Shown here piece by piece: positions 1-9,390 of a stretch of 64,000 nucleotides of DNA (positions within the stretch are counted from its first letter, which is position 1; the number at the start of each line of letters is the position of its first letter). The stretch comes from Peristeroidobacter soli. Lineage in GTDB: Bacteria; Pseudomonadota; Gammaproteobacteria; Steroidobacterales; Steroidobacteraceae. Made by a program: the position numbers and the translations under genes. The notes under the pieces were generated by a model. That model saw nothing but the letters and a program-made list of their open reading frames with translations, made no database searches and was not told the DNA's origin. The stretch lies in contig NZ_RYEV01000006.1 in assembly GCF_004138485.1 (NCBI RefSeq), positions 248,001 to 312,000 of the forward strand. The letters are read 5' to 3'.

Positions 1-2
1 AG

Positions 3-971
3 CGCGCGTCCGCACTGACGCGTCAGCTGCTCGGTTTCAGCCGGCAGGTGATTACGCAGCCCGAGGTGCTGGATCTGAACGAGGTCGTGGTCGATACCGG
101 CGACCTGCTGCGGCGATTGATTGGTTCCGACATCACACTCACGACGTTGCGCGGCCCCGGCCTTGGCGCGGTCGAAGCCGATCGCAGCCAGGTGGATCAG
201 GTGCTGATGAATCTCGCCGTCAACGCGCGCGATGCCATGCCGAGCGGGGGCGCGCTGACCATCGAGACGGCCAACGTGACGCTCGATGCGTCCAGGATCG
301 ACGCGATGTTCGATTGCCATCCCGGCCGCTATGTGATGTTGGCGGTGACCGATACTGGCAGCGGCATCCCGCCCGAGATCCAGGCGCGCATCTTCGAACC
401 TTTCTTCACGACCAAGGAAGTGGGCAAGGGAACCGGGCTGGGGCTGTCGATGGTCTTCGGCATCGTTCAGCACAGCGGCGGTTGTATCAAGGTCGAGAGC
501 GAGCCGGGTCGGGGCTCGACGTTCCGGATCTTCTTGCCGATGGTGGACGCCACGGTGGCGAAACCGGTCGAGAATCGCTTACAGGTGGGGCGCGGCACCG
601 AAACGATTCTGGTGGTCGAAGACGACGAAGGCGTTCGCGACGTGGTGACCGCCAGCCTGGAGTTGCACGGTTACGATGTGATAACCGCCTTCGACGGCCG
701 GGATGCCTTGCGCATCGCTCAGACCGCGCGCGAGCCCATCGACCTCGTCCTCACCGATATCGTCATGCCCAACATCAGCGGTTCCGAGGTGGCGCGGCAA
801 TTGCGGCAGCAGTTTCCCAACATCAAAGTGCTGTTCATGAGTGGCCACAACGAAGATGCCGTGGTCCGTGACGGCCTGCTCGACTCCACGGTGAACTTCA
901 TCCAGAAACCGTACACCCCGCTGGCGCTCGCGCAGAAAGTGCGCGACGTGCTCGATCGGGGCATCACCTAG
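3..971 (+). CDS. Hybrid sensor histidine kinase, C-terminal part (partial at window start)
   Basis: The reading frame is already open at base 3, and the residues before the first Met (RxxxLTRQLLGFSRQ) look like the second helix of a HisKA dimerisation domain, so the gene starts upstream of the window. Next comes a HATPase_c domain with an N box (NLAVNARDAM), a G1 box (DTGSGIP), an F box (FEPFFTTK) and a G2 box (GTGLGLS). A C-terminal receiver domain follows, with the acidic pair (VVEDDE), the phospho-acceptor Asp in LTDIVMP and the Lys in QKPY. Known role of this architecture: ATP-dependent His phosphorylation followed by transfer to an internal or partner Asp. The input domain is not visible, so the signal is unknown. 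It ends about 215 bp before the chemotaxis genes; a functional link is only suggested by position. Confidence 0.93.
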   Translation, partial: RASALTRQLLGFSRQVITQPEVLDLNEVVVDTGDLLRRLIGSDITLTTLRGPGLGAVEADRSQVDQVLMNLAVNARDAMPSGGALTIETANVTLDASRIDAMFDCHPGRYVMLAVTDTGSGIPPEIQARIFEPFFTTKEVGKGTGLGLSMVFGIVQHSGGCIKVESEPGRGSTFRIFLPMVDATVAKPVENRLQVGRGTETILVVEDDEGVRDVVTASLELHGYDVITAFDGRDALRIAQTAREPIDLVLTDIVMPNISGSEVARQLRQQFPNIKVLFMSGHNEDAVVRDGLLDSTVNFIQKPYTPLALAQKVRDVLDRGIT

Positions 972-1186
972 GGGTGACTCTGGAGTGACGGTGACCTCGT
1001 GCCCGACCCTTGTCGGATACTGACGGCTCCGTCGAATCGTTCACAGTCTGATCATCCAGCCCCGGTCAATTTCCCGGATCTCCTCAAGGTTATTTGGCAG
1101 CCGCCGTACTGAACTCCAGTCGGCGGCCGGTTTACGGCGCGGCGACGAATGTTTCGTGCCTGTCATCCGAGAATTGGAGTCGAACG
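972..1186. other. Intergenic region before the MCP gene
   Basis: 215 bp between the histidine kinase and the MCP. I see no gene and no clear hairpin. It presumably holds the MCP-cheW promoter. Confidence 0.4.
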
Positions 1187-3394
1187 ATGTTTGGTAAGAA
1201 CAAGATCCTGGCGCAGGCGCTGGACGCCGTGCCCGCGAGTATCCTCGTGACGGACGCGCGCGAGACGATTGTCCACCTGAATCCGGCGCTGCGGACGCTG
1301 CTGCGGTCGGTGGAAAGCGACATCAGGAAAAGCCTGCCGCAGTTTTCCGCCGACGAGTTGGTCGGCAAACCGTTGGATCTGTTCTACCGGCTCGCGAGCC
1401 ACCCGATGGAGCAGTCCGGAGCGACGCTCAAGGTTGGCGTACGAACGTTTTCTATTCAGAACGCGCCGATTCTCGACAGCAGCGGCCGGAAGACCGGCGC
1501 GGTGGTGACGTGGACCGAGCACACCGAGCGTCTGGCTCAAGAAACGCAGATCAAGAACAGCATCGGCGGCGTGGTCGCGGCCGCGGCGCAGGGCGATCTT
1601 TCCAAGCGCATCGACGCGAACGGCCTGCCGCCGCATCTCCTCGAAGTGGCGCATGGCATCGATACCTTGCTCGAGCGCATCCAGGATGTTTCCTCGGACT
1701 TGGTTCGCATGAGCGCCGAGCACGAAGCCGGCGATATCGACACCAGAATCGATGCAGGCAAATACGCTGGTCAGTTTCGTGAGCTGGCCGCCGGCATCAA
1801 CGACATGGTGGCCGGTCACATCGCGGTGAAAAAGAAGGCGATGGCTTGTATCGCCGAGTTCGGTCGCGGCAATTTCGATGCGCCGCTGGACAAGTTCCCC
1901 GGCAAGAAGGCCTTCATCAACGACACCATCGAGCAGGTTCGTGGCAACTTGCGCGGCCTGATCGCCGAGATGAACCGGATGTCGAAGGAGCACGACGCGG
2001 GCGACATCGATGTCGTCATCGATACCGACAAGTTCCAGGGCGACTTCCGCACCATGGCCGCCGGCATCAACGACATGGTGGCCGGCCACATCACGGTGAA
2101 GAAAAAGGCGATGGCTTGTATCGCCGAATTCGGTCGCGGCAATTTCGACGCGCCGCTGGACAAGTTCCCCGGCAAGAAAGCCTTCATCAACGACACCATC
2201 GAGCGGGTGCGCGCCAACCTCAAGGCGCTCATCGTCGACACCGACATGCTGGTGAAAGCCGCGGTCGAGGGACGCTTGGATGCGCGCGCCGATGCCACCA
2301 AACATCATGGCGACTTCAACCGGATCGTCGGCGGCATCAACGCCACCATGGAAGGCATGGTTCAGCCGATCCGCGATCTGATCCGCGTGTTGAGCGCGCT
2401 CGCCGAAGGCGATCTGACTCAGACCATCGACGCAGAGTATGCCGGTGCTTTCGGCGAGATGAAGGAGTACGCGAACAGCACCGTGCTCAAGCTCTCGATG
2501 ATCATCAGTGAAGTCAACGAAGCAGCGCAGTCGTTGTCGAGCGCGGCCGAGGAGGTGAGTGCGACGTCGCAAACGCTGTCCCGCTCCGCCGGAGAACAGG
2601 CTGCTGGCGTGGAAGAGACCAGCGCGTCGATCGAGCAGATGACGGCATCGATCGCCCAGAACAGCGACAATGCCAAGGTCACCGACAGCATGGCGACCAA
2701 GGCGGCCAGCGAAGCGGCCGATGGCGGCGAGGCCGTGCGCGAGACCGTTTCGGCGATGAAACAGATCGCGCAGAAGATCGGCATCATCGATGACATCGCG
2801 TATCAGACCAATTTGCTGGCGCTGAATGCGGCCATCGAAGCGGCGCGCGCGGGAGAGCATGGCAAGGGCTTCGCGGTGGTTGCCGCCGAAGTTCGCAAGC
2901 TCGCCGAGCGCAGCCAGGTGGCGGCTCAGGAGATCGGCACCGTGGCTTCCGGCAGCGTCGAGCTGGCGGAGAAAGCGGGAACCTTGCTGACGGCCATCGT
3001 GCCGTCGATCAAGAAAACATCGGACCTGGTGCAGGAGATCTCGGCGGCGTCGCAGGAACAGTCTTCGGGCGTCGGGCAGATCAATGCCGCGATGACCAAC
3101 CTGTCGCAGGCGACTCAGCAGAACGCTTCTTCGTCCGAGCAGCTGGCGGCCACGGCCGAGGAAATGAGCTCGCAGGCCGAGCAGCTTCAGCAGACGATGC
3201 AGTTCTTCAAGTTGGCTCAGGATCAGACGCTGGCGCGCCCGGCGCCGGCTCGCAAACCGGCGAATGCAGCGCCCGTCGCTGCGCCGAAATCTCGCGGTCG
3301 TGCCCCGGCGCGCTCGGCCGCTCCCGCCACGGGCGGCAGTTTCAGTGTGCCGAGCGGCGAGATCGATCCCGCTCATTTCTCGAAGTTCGGCTGA
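1187..3394 (+). CDS. Soluble methyl-accepting chemotaxis protein, PAS + tandem HAMP-like repeats + MCP signalling domain
   Basis: The start at the ATG of MFGKNK is preferred over an upstream TTG because TTGGAG lies 7 bp before it. The product is 735 aa. Residues about 8-115 form a PAS domain ([19 protein letters not shown]), and HAMP-like linkers follow. A unit of about 50 residues ([10 protein letters not shown] to NDTIE) occurs twice, at about 201 and 291, nearly identical, with a 90-residue period. The C-terminal half is the helical hairpin of MCPs with its tip at residues close to [20 protein letters not shown]. No transmembrane segment is seen, so it is probably a cytosolic receptor. The tail is Ala/Pro/Arg-rich. 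A CheW gene follows 18 bp downstream; no CheA is in the window. Confidence 0.93.
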   Translation: MFGKNKILAQALDAVPASILVTDARETIVHLNPALRTLLRSVESDIRKSLPQFSADELVGKPLDLFYRLASHPMEQSGATLKVGVRTFSIQNAPILDSSGRKTGAVVTWTEHTERLAQETQIKNSIGGVVAAAAQGDLSKRIDANGLPPHLLEVAHGIDTLLERIQDVSSDLVRMSAEHEAGDIDTRIDAGKYAGQFRELAAGINDMVAGHIAVKKKAMACIAEFGRGNFDAPLDKFPGKKAFINDTIEQVRGNLRGLIAEMNRMSKEHDAGDIDVVIDTDKFQGDFRTMAAGINDMVAGHITVKKKAMACIAEFGRGNFDAPLDKFPGKKAFINDTIERVRANLKALIVDTDMLVKAAVEGRLDARADATKHHGDFNRIVGGINATMEGMVQPIRDLIRVLSALAEGDLTQTIDAEYAGAFGEMKEYANSTVLKLSMIISEVNEAAQSLSSAAEEVSATSQTLSRSAGEQAAGVEETSASIEQMTASIAQNSDNAKVTDSMATKAASEAADGGEAVRETVSAMKQIAQKIGIIDDIAYQTNLLALNAAIEAARAGEHGKGFAVVAAEVRKLAERSQVAAQEIGTVASGSVELAEKAGTLLTAIVPSIKKTSDLVQEISAASQEQSSGVGQINAAMTNLSQATQQNASSSEQLAATAEEMSSQAEQLQQTMQFFKLAQDQTLARPAPARKPANAAPVAAPKSRGRAPARSAAPATGGSFSVPSGEIDPAHFSKFG
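1787..2208 (+). repeat. Tandem intragenic duplication in the MCP gene (period 270 bp)
   Basis: A stretch of about 150 bp at 1787-1938 recurs at 2057-2208 with few substitutions, an offset of exactly 270 bp (90 codons). It encodes the HAMP-like unit from [10 protein letters not shown] through [20 protein letters not shown] to INDTIE. Near-identity at the nucleotide level points to a recent duplication or to gene conversion between the units. Confidence 0.9.
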
Positions 3395-3412
3395 TCGGCA
3401 GGAGCGCGGACC

Positions 3413-3979
3413 ATGGTTGATTTGTCTGCGGTGAGCGGGCCGGAGGGCTCGGCTCATTCAATGAAAACCCAACAGTATCTGACGTTCTCGCTGGGCCGGC
3501 GGGTGTATGCGATCGGTATCCTGGCCATCAAGGAGATCATCGAATACACCGAGCCGACCGAGCTGCCGATGATGCCGGCCTGCCTGCGTGGCGTGATCAA
3601 TCTTCGCGGTGCCGCCGTGCCGGTCGCCGACCTCGCGACACGTTTGCACAAGCCGTCGGCAGAGATCACCAAACGCACTTGTATCGTCGTCGTCGAAGTC
3701 GAGCGCGAAGAGCGCACTCACGTCATCGGCGTACAGGTGGACGAGGTGAATGCGGTGCTGGAGATTCCCGAGTCGGATATCGAGTCGGCGCCCAGCTTCG
3801 GTACCAACATCCGTAGCGACTTCATCGCCGGTATGGCGCGGGTGGACGGAAATTTCGTGGTGTTGCTCGATACCGCTCGCGTGCTCGCGTTCGATGATCT
3901 CGCGCTCCAGGAACTGGAACTCACACTTCCAGCCAATACGCCCGCAACCGCTCCGACTCCGCCCCCTGCATTCGCTTGA
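3413..3979 (+). CDS. cheW: CheW-like chemotaxis coupling protein
   Basis: 188 aa. The CheW fold is recognisable from LTFSLGRRVYAIGILAIKEIIEY, the PACLRGVINLRGAAVPVADL core and the VDEVNAVLEI segment. CheW links chemoreceptors to the CheA kinase. The ATG at 3413 has AGGAG 9 bp upstream and gives a 16-residue leader before the domain; a later Met at 3461 would start directly at the domain. It lies 18 bp after the MCP stop, so the two are probably co-transcribed. Its last 59 bp overlap the 3' end of the converging GGDEF-EAL gene, and that part encodes a Pro/Thr-rich tail (ANTPATAPTPPPAFA) outside the domain. Confidence 0.92.
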   Translation: MVDLSAVSGPEGSAHSMKTQQYLTFSLGRRVYAIGILAIKEIIEYTEPTELPMMPACLRGVINLRGAAVPVADLATRLHKPSAEITKRTCIVVVEVEREERTHVIGVQVDEVNAVLEIPESDIESAPSFGTNIRSDFIAGMARVDGNFVVLLDTARVLAFDDLALQELELTLPANTPATAPTPPPAFA

Positions 3980-6146
3980 GCAACTCTTCCAACGGCTCGG
4001 GCCGGCCGAACGCATAACCCTGGGCGTGATCCACGCCCAGGGTCTCCAGCTTGCGCGCCAGTGCGTCGGTCTCGACGTACTCGGCGACGCAATCCATCTG
4101 GAACTCCCGGGCCAGGCCCACCAGACTCTTGACCATGCTGACGCAGCGGGCGTTGGTCAGGATGTCTTTCACGAAGCTGCCGTCGATCTTGATGCGCGTG
4201 GCCGGCAGGGACTGGAGATAGGTGAAGTTGCTGGCGCCGGTGCCGAAGTCGTCGAGCGCCACTTTGCAGCCGGCGCGGCGCAGGCGATGCATCAGCTCCA
4301 CGGATTTTGCCAGGCAGGCCACCGCCGTCTGCTCGGTGATCTCGCAGGTCACGAGACCCGGCGGCACATTGGAAACATGCAGCTCGTTGAGCAGATATTC
4401 GATGAAGGACTCGTCGCTCAACGATTGACCTGAGATATTGATGGAGGCAGTGGCCTTCATTTCCATCAACAGGCCGCGATAGGGCGCGAGCTGCGCCAGC
4501 GTGTGCCGGACGACATAGCGATCGATCTGCGGCATCAGCTGGTAGCGTTGCGCGGCGGACATGAATGCGCCGGGCGCCACGATTTCGCCGGTGGGATCGC
4601 GCCAGCGCAGCAGGACTTCGAAGCCGGCGGACGAGCGCTCCCGGTCCAGGCGCACGATCGGTTGTGCGTGCAGAATCAGCTTCTCCTTGCGAATCGCTTC
4701 GCGCAGCTGACCGACAAGAATCATGTCGCCGCGACGGCGCATCATGCTGATGTCATCGTTCGCATACAGTTCGGTGCGATTGCGGCCGCGATCCTTCGCC
4801 GCCTTGCACGCGATCTCCGAGCAGGCCAGGGCGCGCGCAAAGCCTTTCGGTACGTCCACTACCGTCGCGACCCCGCAGCTGAGCGAGACATCGAACGTGT
4901 CTTCCGCCGGACCAATGACGATCTTCGAGGCTGCTTGCTGCAGCTTCTGCGTGAAGCCGAGCGCCGCTTGCGGCTCGCAGTTCTCCAGCATCACGGCAAA
5001 CTTGTCGCCGGAGAGTCTGCCTACCAGCGACTCGGCGGGCACCAGCTTCGAGGTGAGCAAGTCTGCGATCCGCATGATCAGCTCGTCACCGAGCTCGAAG
5101 CCGTGCTTCTCATTGCATACGTGCAGCCCGTCGATGTCGATGTACACCAGACTTCGATGGGCCTGCGTCTGCTGGCAGCGCTGCTCGACGCTGTGCTCGA
5201 GCGCGGCGCGCGTGGGCAGGCCGGTGGCCAGGTCGGATTGCGACTCGACGATGAGAGCGATCTGACGCGCCAGGTGGCTGGCAAGATAACGATGCCGCTC
5301 GGTGAACGGGTCCATCTCCAGCCCACGGAAGAACGCGAGCAGGCCCACGACGCGACCGGATGGCGCCAGCACGGGAACGATCAGCAATCGCGCCGGGACC
5401 AGCGCTCGCAAGTGCGAGGAGGGTTCATTGACCAGCAACACTTCCTTCTTGCGTACGGTCCACGCAAGCAAGTGAGGTTGAAGCTGGGGCAGCGATCGAG
5501 CGATGGGAGCCGCCGCTGTGGTGTCGATAGCCTGGATCAGTGAAATGTTCTTGTCGGGCACTGACAATGACCCGAGCGTAGCCTCGATGCGTGTGCACGC
5601 GGATGCCAGCAGGTGCTGCAGACTCAGCCATTCTCCGTCGGAGCGTTTCAGATCGGCGGAGACATGAAACAACCATTCGAGATCGGCGGTGCGTTCTGTT
5701 GCGTCGGTGACTGTTGTGATCTCCGCGGCGGGAACGAGACTGCGCTCACGCTGCAAACATTCGAACGCCGGGCGCAAGCGCTGGGCCACCTTGTCGATGA
5801 GATGATCGCCCAGTCTTCGCTTGGTTGCGGTAGTCAGGTCGATGCCGACCGCCCACAGCAGCCTGCCTTCCGAATTCAACAGGGGGAAGGCGAGTTGGTG
5901 CCGGCCGTTGACGGCCTCGCGTTCGATCGGCTTGCGCGCGCCACGTTGCTGTAGCCAGCCGCAGTCACGCAGCCAAGTGGACGCGTCACGCAGATCGTTC
6001 AGTGAGCCCGTGCCGCCTACCGGCCGCAACTGCGCATTGAAGTGAGCGCTGCCGGAGATGCCCGGCAGCAGCCCCTCGAACAGACTCGCATACGAGCGAA
6101 CGAGCGCGTCCTCTGCTTGCGTGGGACGACTTGTGCCCCCCGTCAT
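3921..6146 (-). CDS. GAF-GGDEF-EAL protein, probable c-di-GMP phosphodiesterase
   Basis: 741 aa. The N-terminal region (about 150-330) looks like a GAF-type sensor. The GGDEF domain (about 350-480) has SGDKF instead of GGDEF, so cyclase activity is unlikely. The EAL domain (about 500-735) reads EVL at the signature position and keeps the expected metal and catalytic residues: Asn of INISG, Glu of EITEQ, the DD of ALDDFGTG, Lys of IKIDGSF, Glu of AEYVE and Gln of HAQGY. Known role: cleavage of c-di-GMP to pGpG; the degenerate GGDEF may be a GTP-sensing regulatory domain (inference). No transmembrane helix is apparent. It converges on cheW with a 59-bp overlap. Confidence 0.9.
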   Translation of the reverse strand: MTGGTSRPTQAEDALVRSYASLFEGLLPGISGSAHFNAQLRPVGGTGSLNDLRDASTWLRDCGWLQQRGARKPIEREAVNGRHQLAFPLLNSEGRLLWAVGIDLTTATKRRLGDHLIDKVAQRLRPAFECLQRERSLVPAAEITTVTDATERTADLEWLFHVSADLKRSDGEWLSLQHLLASACTRIEATLGSLSVPDKNISLIQAIDTTAAAPIARSLPQLQPHLLAWTVRKKEVLLVNEPSSHLRALVPARLLIVPVLAPSGRVVGLLAFFRGLEMDPFTERHRYLASHLARQIALIVESQSDLATGLPTRAALEHSVEQRCQQTQAHRSLVYIDIDGLHVCNEKHGFELGDELIMRIADLLTSKLVPAESLVGRLSGDKFAVMLENCEPQAALGFTQKLQQAASKIVIGPAEDTFDVSLSCGVATVVDVPKGFARALACSEIACKAAKDRGRNRTELYANDDISMMRRRGDMILVGQLREAIRKEKLILHAQPIVRLDRERSSAGFEVLLRWRDPTGEIVAPGAFMSAAQRYQLMPQIDRYVVRHTLAQLAPYRGLLMEMKATASINISGQSLSDESFIEYLLNELHVSNVPPGLVTCEITEQTAVACLAKSVELMHRLRRAGCKVALDDFGTGASNFTYLQSLPATRIKIDGSFVKDILTNARCVSMVKSLVGLAREFQMDCVAEYVETDALARKLETLGVDHAQGYAFGRPEPLEELLKRMQGAESERLRAYWLEV

Positions 6147-6172
6147 TGCAGCGAAGACCCTCCTGCCTTATG

Positions 6173-6216
6173 GATCCCGTCGAAAACGGGTCACGTGCAG
6201 TATCCGTGACGGGATC
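6173..6216. repeat. Inverted repeat between divergent genes
   Basis: GATCCCGTC at 6173-6181 is mirrored exactly by GACGGGATC at 6208-6216. Nested complementary pieces (GTCACG and CGTGAC) lie inside. It sits in the 198-bp gap between the GGDEF-EAL gene and the MBL-rhodanese gene. It could be an operator or a leader hairpin; its function is unknown. Confidence 0.5.
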
Positions 6217-6344
6217 ACGGGCGAAAGATGCCGTGAGTCATGTGCGGGTCCGGCCCTGCCATTACTTCCGTCATTGGTAGTATTGCGACTCTCGGTCGCT
6301 TGCTACTACGATTCCCGACAGTGCCTGTCGGCCTGGAGCGTGTC

Positions 6345-7382
6345 ATGTTGTTCGAAACCGTGGTCTCCGGGGGCTGTCGCTCCTATTTGATCGGCTGTGA
6401 AGAGACCTGTGCCGCGGCGTTGATCGATCCGGAGCTGAGCCAGATCGATCGTTATCTGGCATTGGCCGCGCGCGATGGCCTGCGTATCAAGTATCTGGTC
6501 GATACCCATACCCACGCGGATCATTTCTCGGGCACGCAGCAGCTGGCCCGGCAGCTCAATGTGCCGGTGGTGATGCATGGCTTCAGCCCGGCGCCGTTCG
6601 TCGATTTGCGGCTGCAAAGTGGCGAGCTGCTGGTCGTCGGTAAACTTCGACTGCAGGCGATGCACACGCCCGGACACACGCGCGATTCCATGTGTCTGAC
6701 GGTGCAGGATCGAGTGTTCACCGGCGATACCTTGCTCATCGGCGGCACCGGTCGCACCGACTTGCCCAGCGGCGATGCCAGCGCGCTTCATGACAGCCTC
6801 TTCAACAATGTGCTGAAGCTGGACCCGGCGACCCTGGTGTTCCCGGCACACGAATACAAAGGTCGTTCGCACACCACGATCGGTCAGGAGCTGGCCGGGA
6901 ATCCGCGTCTTCAGCAGCGCGATCGCGGGGCCTTCATCGAGATGATGCAGAACCTCAATCTCACGATGCCGACGCATATCACCGAGGCGCTGCGCACGAA
7001 CATGACCGGAGGCAAGACGGTCGCGCAGATGTTGGCTGAAGCTGCAGCAGCGGTGCCTTTCATGTCGCTCGCGGAGTTGCGGGCAGCGGTCGAGAGCGAT
7101 AAATGCGATTTCATCGTGCTCGACGTGCGCGAGCGCGACGCGTTCCAGGAAGGTCACATTCAAGGCGCACAGCATCTGCCACGCGGCCAGCTGGAGTTGC
7201 GAGTGAACCAGGAGCTGCCGGATCCGACGCGGCGAATTCTGGTCTATTGTGAATTCGGCCGGGTCTCGACGCTGGCGACGGCCACGTTACGACAGATGGG
7301 ATTCAGGGGCGCCGTGGCCCTGGATGGCGGGATGAAGGCGTGGCGTGAGGCGGGATATCCGGTGATACCCGGAGCAAACTAA
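6345..7382 (+). CDS. Metallo-beta-lactamase-fold / rhodanese fusion, persulfide dioxygenase-like
   Basis: 345 aa from the ATG at 6345, which has TGGAG at optimal spacing; upstream in-frame starts lack one. The N-terminal MBL fold (residues 1-225) shows the metal motif THTHADH, the TPGHT His, GDTLLIGGTGRTD, and the HEYKGR/NPR signature of ETHE1-type persulfide dioxygenases. The C-terminal rhodanese domain (about 240-340) has the active-site loop CEFGRVS with its Cys, preceded by LDVRERDAFQEGHI. Fusions of these two activities (CstB-like and related proteins) oxidise or transfer sulfane sulfur from GSH or CoA persulfides. A cytosolic role in sulfide detoxification is inferred. It appears monocistronic. 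Confidence 0.88.
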   Translation: MLFETVVSGGCRSYLIGCEETCAAALIDPELSQIDRYLALAARDGLRIKYLVDTHTHADHFSGTQQLARQLNVPVVMHGFSPAPFVDLRLQSGELLVVGKLRLQAMHTPGHTRDSMCLTVQDRVFTGDTLLIGGTGRTDLPSGDASALHDSLFNNVLKLDPATLVFPAHEYKGRSHTTIGQELAGNPRLQQRDRGAFIEMMQNLNLTMPTHITEALRTNMTGGKTVAQMLAEAAAAVPFMSLAELRAAVESDKCDFIVLDVRERDAFQEGHIQGAQHLPRGQLELRVNQELPDPTRRILVYCEFGRVSTLATATLRQMGFRGAVALDGGMKAWREAGYPVIPGAN

Positions 7383-7390
7383 TCTGAATT

Positions 7391-7420
7391 GGATCGGCGG
7401 CCCCACCGTGCCGCCGATCC
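7391..7420. terminator. Perfect hairpin between convergent genes, candidate bidirectional terminator
   Basis: GGATCGGCGG (7391-7400) and CCGCCGATCC (7411-7420) form a 10-bp perfect stem with a 10-nt loop. It sits 8 bp after the MBL-rhodanese stop and 16 bp from the ilvE stop. No clear U-tract follows on either strand, so its efficiency as an intrinsic terminator is uncertain. Confidence 0.6.
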
Positions 7421-7436
7421 GATCCAGGCCGGCAGG

Positions 7437-8510
7437 TCAGACCTTGCGAACCCAGCCGCGTGAGTCGCTGATGTTGCCCTTCTGAATTCCAACCAATTGC
7501 TCTTTGAGCTTGCCGGCAACGGTTGCGCCGGTCGCGTTCTTGACGCGGAACGAGCCGGACGAGCTGACGATTTCACCGATGCTCGCAACCACCGCTGCCG
7601 TGCCGCAGGCGAATGCTTCGCTGAGCTTGCCGCTCTCCGCATCCGAGCGCCACTGGTCCATCGAGTAGGGCGCCTCGGTGACTTTCATACCCAAGTCACG
7701 TGCGATCTCGATGATGCTGGTGCGAGTGATGCCCGGCAGGATCGTGCCGGTCAGCGGCGGCGTGATCATGGAGCCGTCGCTCATCACAAAGAACAGATTC
7801 ATGCCACCCAGCTCTTCGATCCAGCGATGTTCGGCGGCGTCGAGGAACACGACCTGATCGCAACCTTTCTCAGTGGCTTCGGCTTGAGCGATGAGGCTCG
7901 CGGCATAGTTGCCGCCGCACTTCGCCGCACCGGTGCCGCCGGGCGCGGCGCGAGTGTATTTATCCGAGACCCACAGCTTCAGCGGCTTGTCGCCGCCTTT
8001 GAAATACGGGCCGACCGGGCAGGCGATCACGCAGAAGACATATTCCTGCGCCGGGCGCACGCCGAGGAATGCCTCGCTCGCAAACATGAAAGGACGCAGA
8101 TACAAGCTGCCGGCGCCGCTCGGCACCCAGTCCTTGTCGATCTTCACCAGCGCTTCCACGGCCTCGATGAACAGTGCTTCGGGAATGACCGGCATGGCCA
8201 GGCGTTCCGCCGAACGCGCCAGGCGGTTGGCATTCATGTCCGGACGAAAAAGCACGATATCGCCCTTGGCGGTGCGATACGCTTTCATGCCTTCGAAAAT
8301 TTCCTGCGCGTAGTGCAGTACCGACGCGGCGGGGTCGATGGCGATCGGTGCGCGCGCCGTGACTTTGCCGTCGTGCCAGCCGCGAGCCGCGGTCCAGCGC
8401 AGCGTGACCATGTGATCGGTGAAGACACGGCCAAAGCCGGGATCTTCCAGAGCCTTCTCGCGGGCCTGGGCGCTGACGGGCGAAGCGTGCGGTGTGATCG
8501 TAAAAGTCAT
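7437..8510 (-). CDS. ilvE: Branched-chain amino acid aminotransferase
   Basis: 357 aa from the ATG at 8510 (MTFTITPH), which has AGGATC upstream; a Met 33 bp further out lacks one. It is a fold-type IV PLP aminotransferase of the longer, eukaryotic-like BCAT subgroup: FEGMKAYR, LYLRPFMFAS, the PLP Lys in KCGGNYAAS, EELGGMNLFFV and the phosphate-binding LPGITRTS segment. It transfers amino groups between Leu/Ile/Val and 2-oxoglutarate in the cytosol. It is divergent from the XRE-cupin regulator with only 65 bp between starts, so that regulator may control it (inference). Confidence 0.93.
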   Translation of the reverse strand: MTFTITPHASPVSAQAREKALEDPGFGRVFTDHMVTLRWTAARGWHDGKVTARAPIAIDPAASVLHYAQEIFEGMKAYRTAKGDIVLFRPDMNANRLARSAERLAMPVIPEALFIEAVEALVKIDKDWVPSGAGSLYLRPFMFASEAFLGVRPAQEYVFCVIACPVGPYFKGGDKPLKLWVSDKYTRAAPGGTGAAKCGGNYAASLIAQAEATEKGCDQVVFLDAAEHRWIEELGGMNLFFVMSDGSMITPPLTGTILPGITRTSIIEIARDLGMKVTEAPYSMDQWRSDAESGKLSEAFACGTAAVVASIGEIVSSSGSFRVKNATGATVAGKLKEQLVGIQKGNISDSRGWVRKV

Positions 8511-8575
8511 GTGAGATCCTCGGGGACGCGAAGCAAGCTGCACAGGAGCAGCGCTGACGTTATGATTTGCATTGT

Positions 8576-9313
8576 ATGGTAAAGGCCAAACCCAGCCTGG
8601 GAAATATCGTTAGGCACATCCGCACCAGCAATGGCTGGACGCTCGCCGAGATGAGCCAGCACGTGGCGATTCCGCTCTCGACGCTCGCCAAGGTCGAGAA
8701 GGGTCACCTGACGCTGACCTACGACAAACTGGTGGATCTGAGCGACAAGCTCGGCATGAGTCTGTCGGACTTTCTCAACGCCTCGCCGGTCACGCCGCAG
8801 CCCAAGGGCATGGCGCGCCGAAGCGTCGGCCAGAGCGCCGACGGTCTGGGCGTGGAAACCAAGAACTACGACTATCGCTATCTGTGCACCGAGCTGCGCG
8901 GCAAGATCATGATTCCGCTCATCAGCCGCGTGCGCTCCCGGACCATGGAGGAATTCGGCGAGCTGCTGCGTCATGCGGGCGAGGAATTCGTGTACGTGCT
9001 GGAAGGCGCCATCGAAGTGCACTCGGAGTTTTACGATCCGATTACATTGCGCGCCGGCGAGTACATCTATCTGGACAGCGAAATGGGCCACGGCTACCTC
9101 GTCGCCGGCGGATTCGAGGAAGCGACCGTGCTCGCGGTATGTGCCTCGGCCGCGGCCAATCTCCAGCAGGAGCTGATTTCCCAGGCGCGCGGCGAAGCGC
9201 CGAAGCTAGCCAGGACGGACGCGGCAGGCAACGCTGAAAAGCCGAAATTGGCCAGATCTCCCACCAACAAGAAGACTCCCGCGAAACCGAAGCGGCGCGC
9301 CGGCGTGGCGTAG
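8576..9313 (+). CDS. XRE-family transcriptional regulator with C-terminal cupin domain
   Basis: 245 aa from the ATG at 8576; a TTG 9 bp upstream is also possible. The N-terminal helix-turn-helix (about 8-65) includes GWTLAEMSQHVAIPLSTLAKVEKG. The C-terminal cupin_2 domain (about 110-190) carries HAGEEFVYVLEG, GEYIYLDSEMGHGY and related strands, so it probably binds a small ligand. The tail is Lys/Pro-rich and basic (KKTPAKPKRRAG). Proteins of this layout usually regulate neighbouring metabolic genes; the obvious candidate is the divergent ilvE. The ligand is unknown. Confidence 0.88.
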   Translation: MVKAKPSLGNIVRHIRTSNGWTLAEMSQHVAIPLSTLAKVEKGHLTLTYDKLVDLSDKLGMSLSDFLNASPVTPQPKGMARRSVGQSADGLGVETKNYDYRYLCTELRGKIMIPLISRVRSRTMEEFGELLRHAGEEFVYVLEGAIEVHSEFYDPITLRAGEYIYLDSEMGHGYLVAGGFEEATVLAVCASAAANLQQELISQARGEAPKLARTDAAGNAEKPKLARSPTNKKTPAKPKRRAGVA

Positions 9314-9349
9314 CCCGTATGTTACCGTAGAGTAAGTTTGAGCCGGTAG

Positions 9350-9382
9350 TCTCCATCCAGGGCGATTTATCCTGTATGGAGA
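9350..9382. repeat. Inverted repeat before the serine-hydrolase operon promoter
   Basis: TCTCCATCCAGG (9350-9361) pairs with CCTGTATGGAGA (9371-9382) with one mismatch over 12 bp and a 9-nt spacer. It ends 8 bp before the -35 hexamer at 9391. It could be an operator for the downstream operon or the terminator hairpin of the XRE-cupin gene that ends at 9313. Confidence 0.55.
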
Positions 9383-9390
9383 AAATTCTC

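Noticed and set aside
1163-3457. Long open frame antisense to the MCP gene (764 codons)
   Set aside because: It mirrors a well-supported MCP gene; the translation is Arg/His/Leu-rich without domains, as expected from the high-GC complementary frame.
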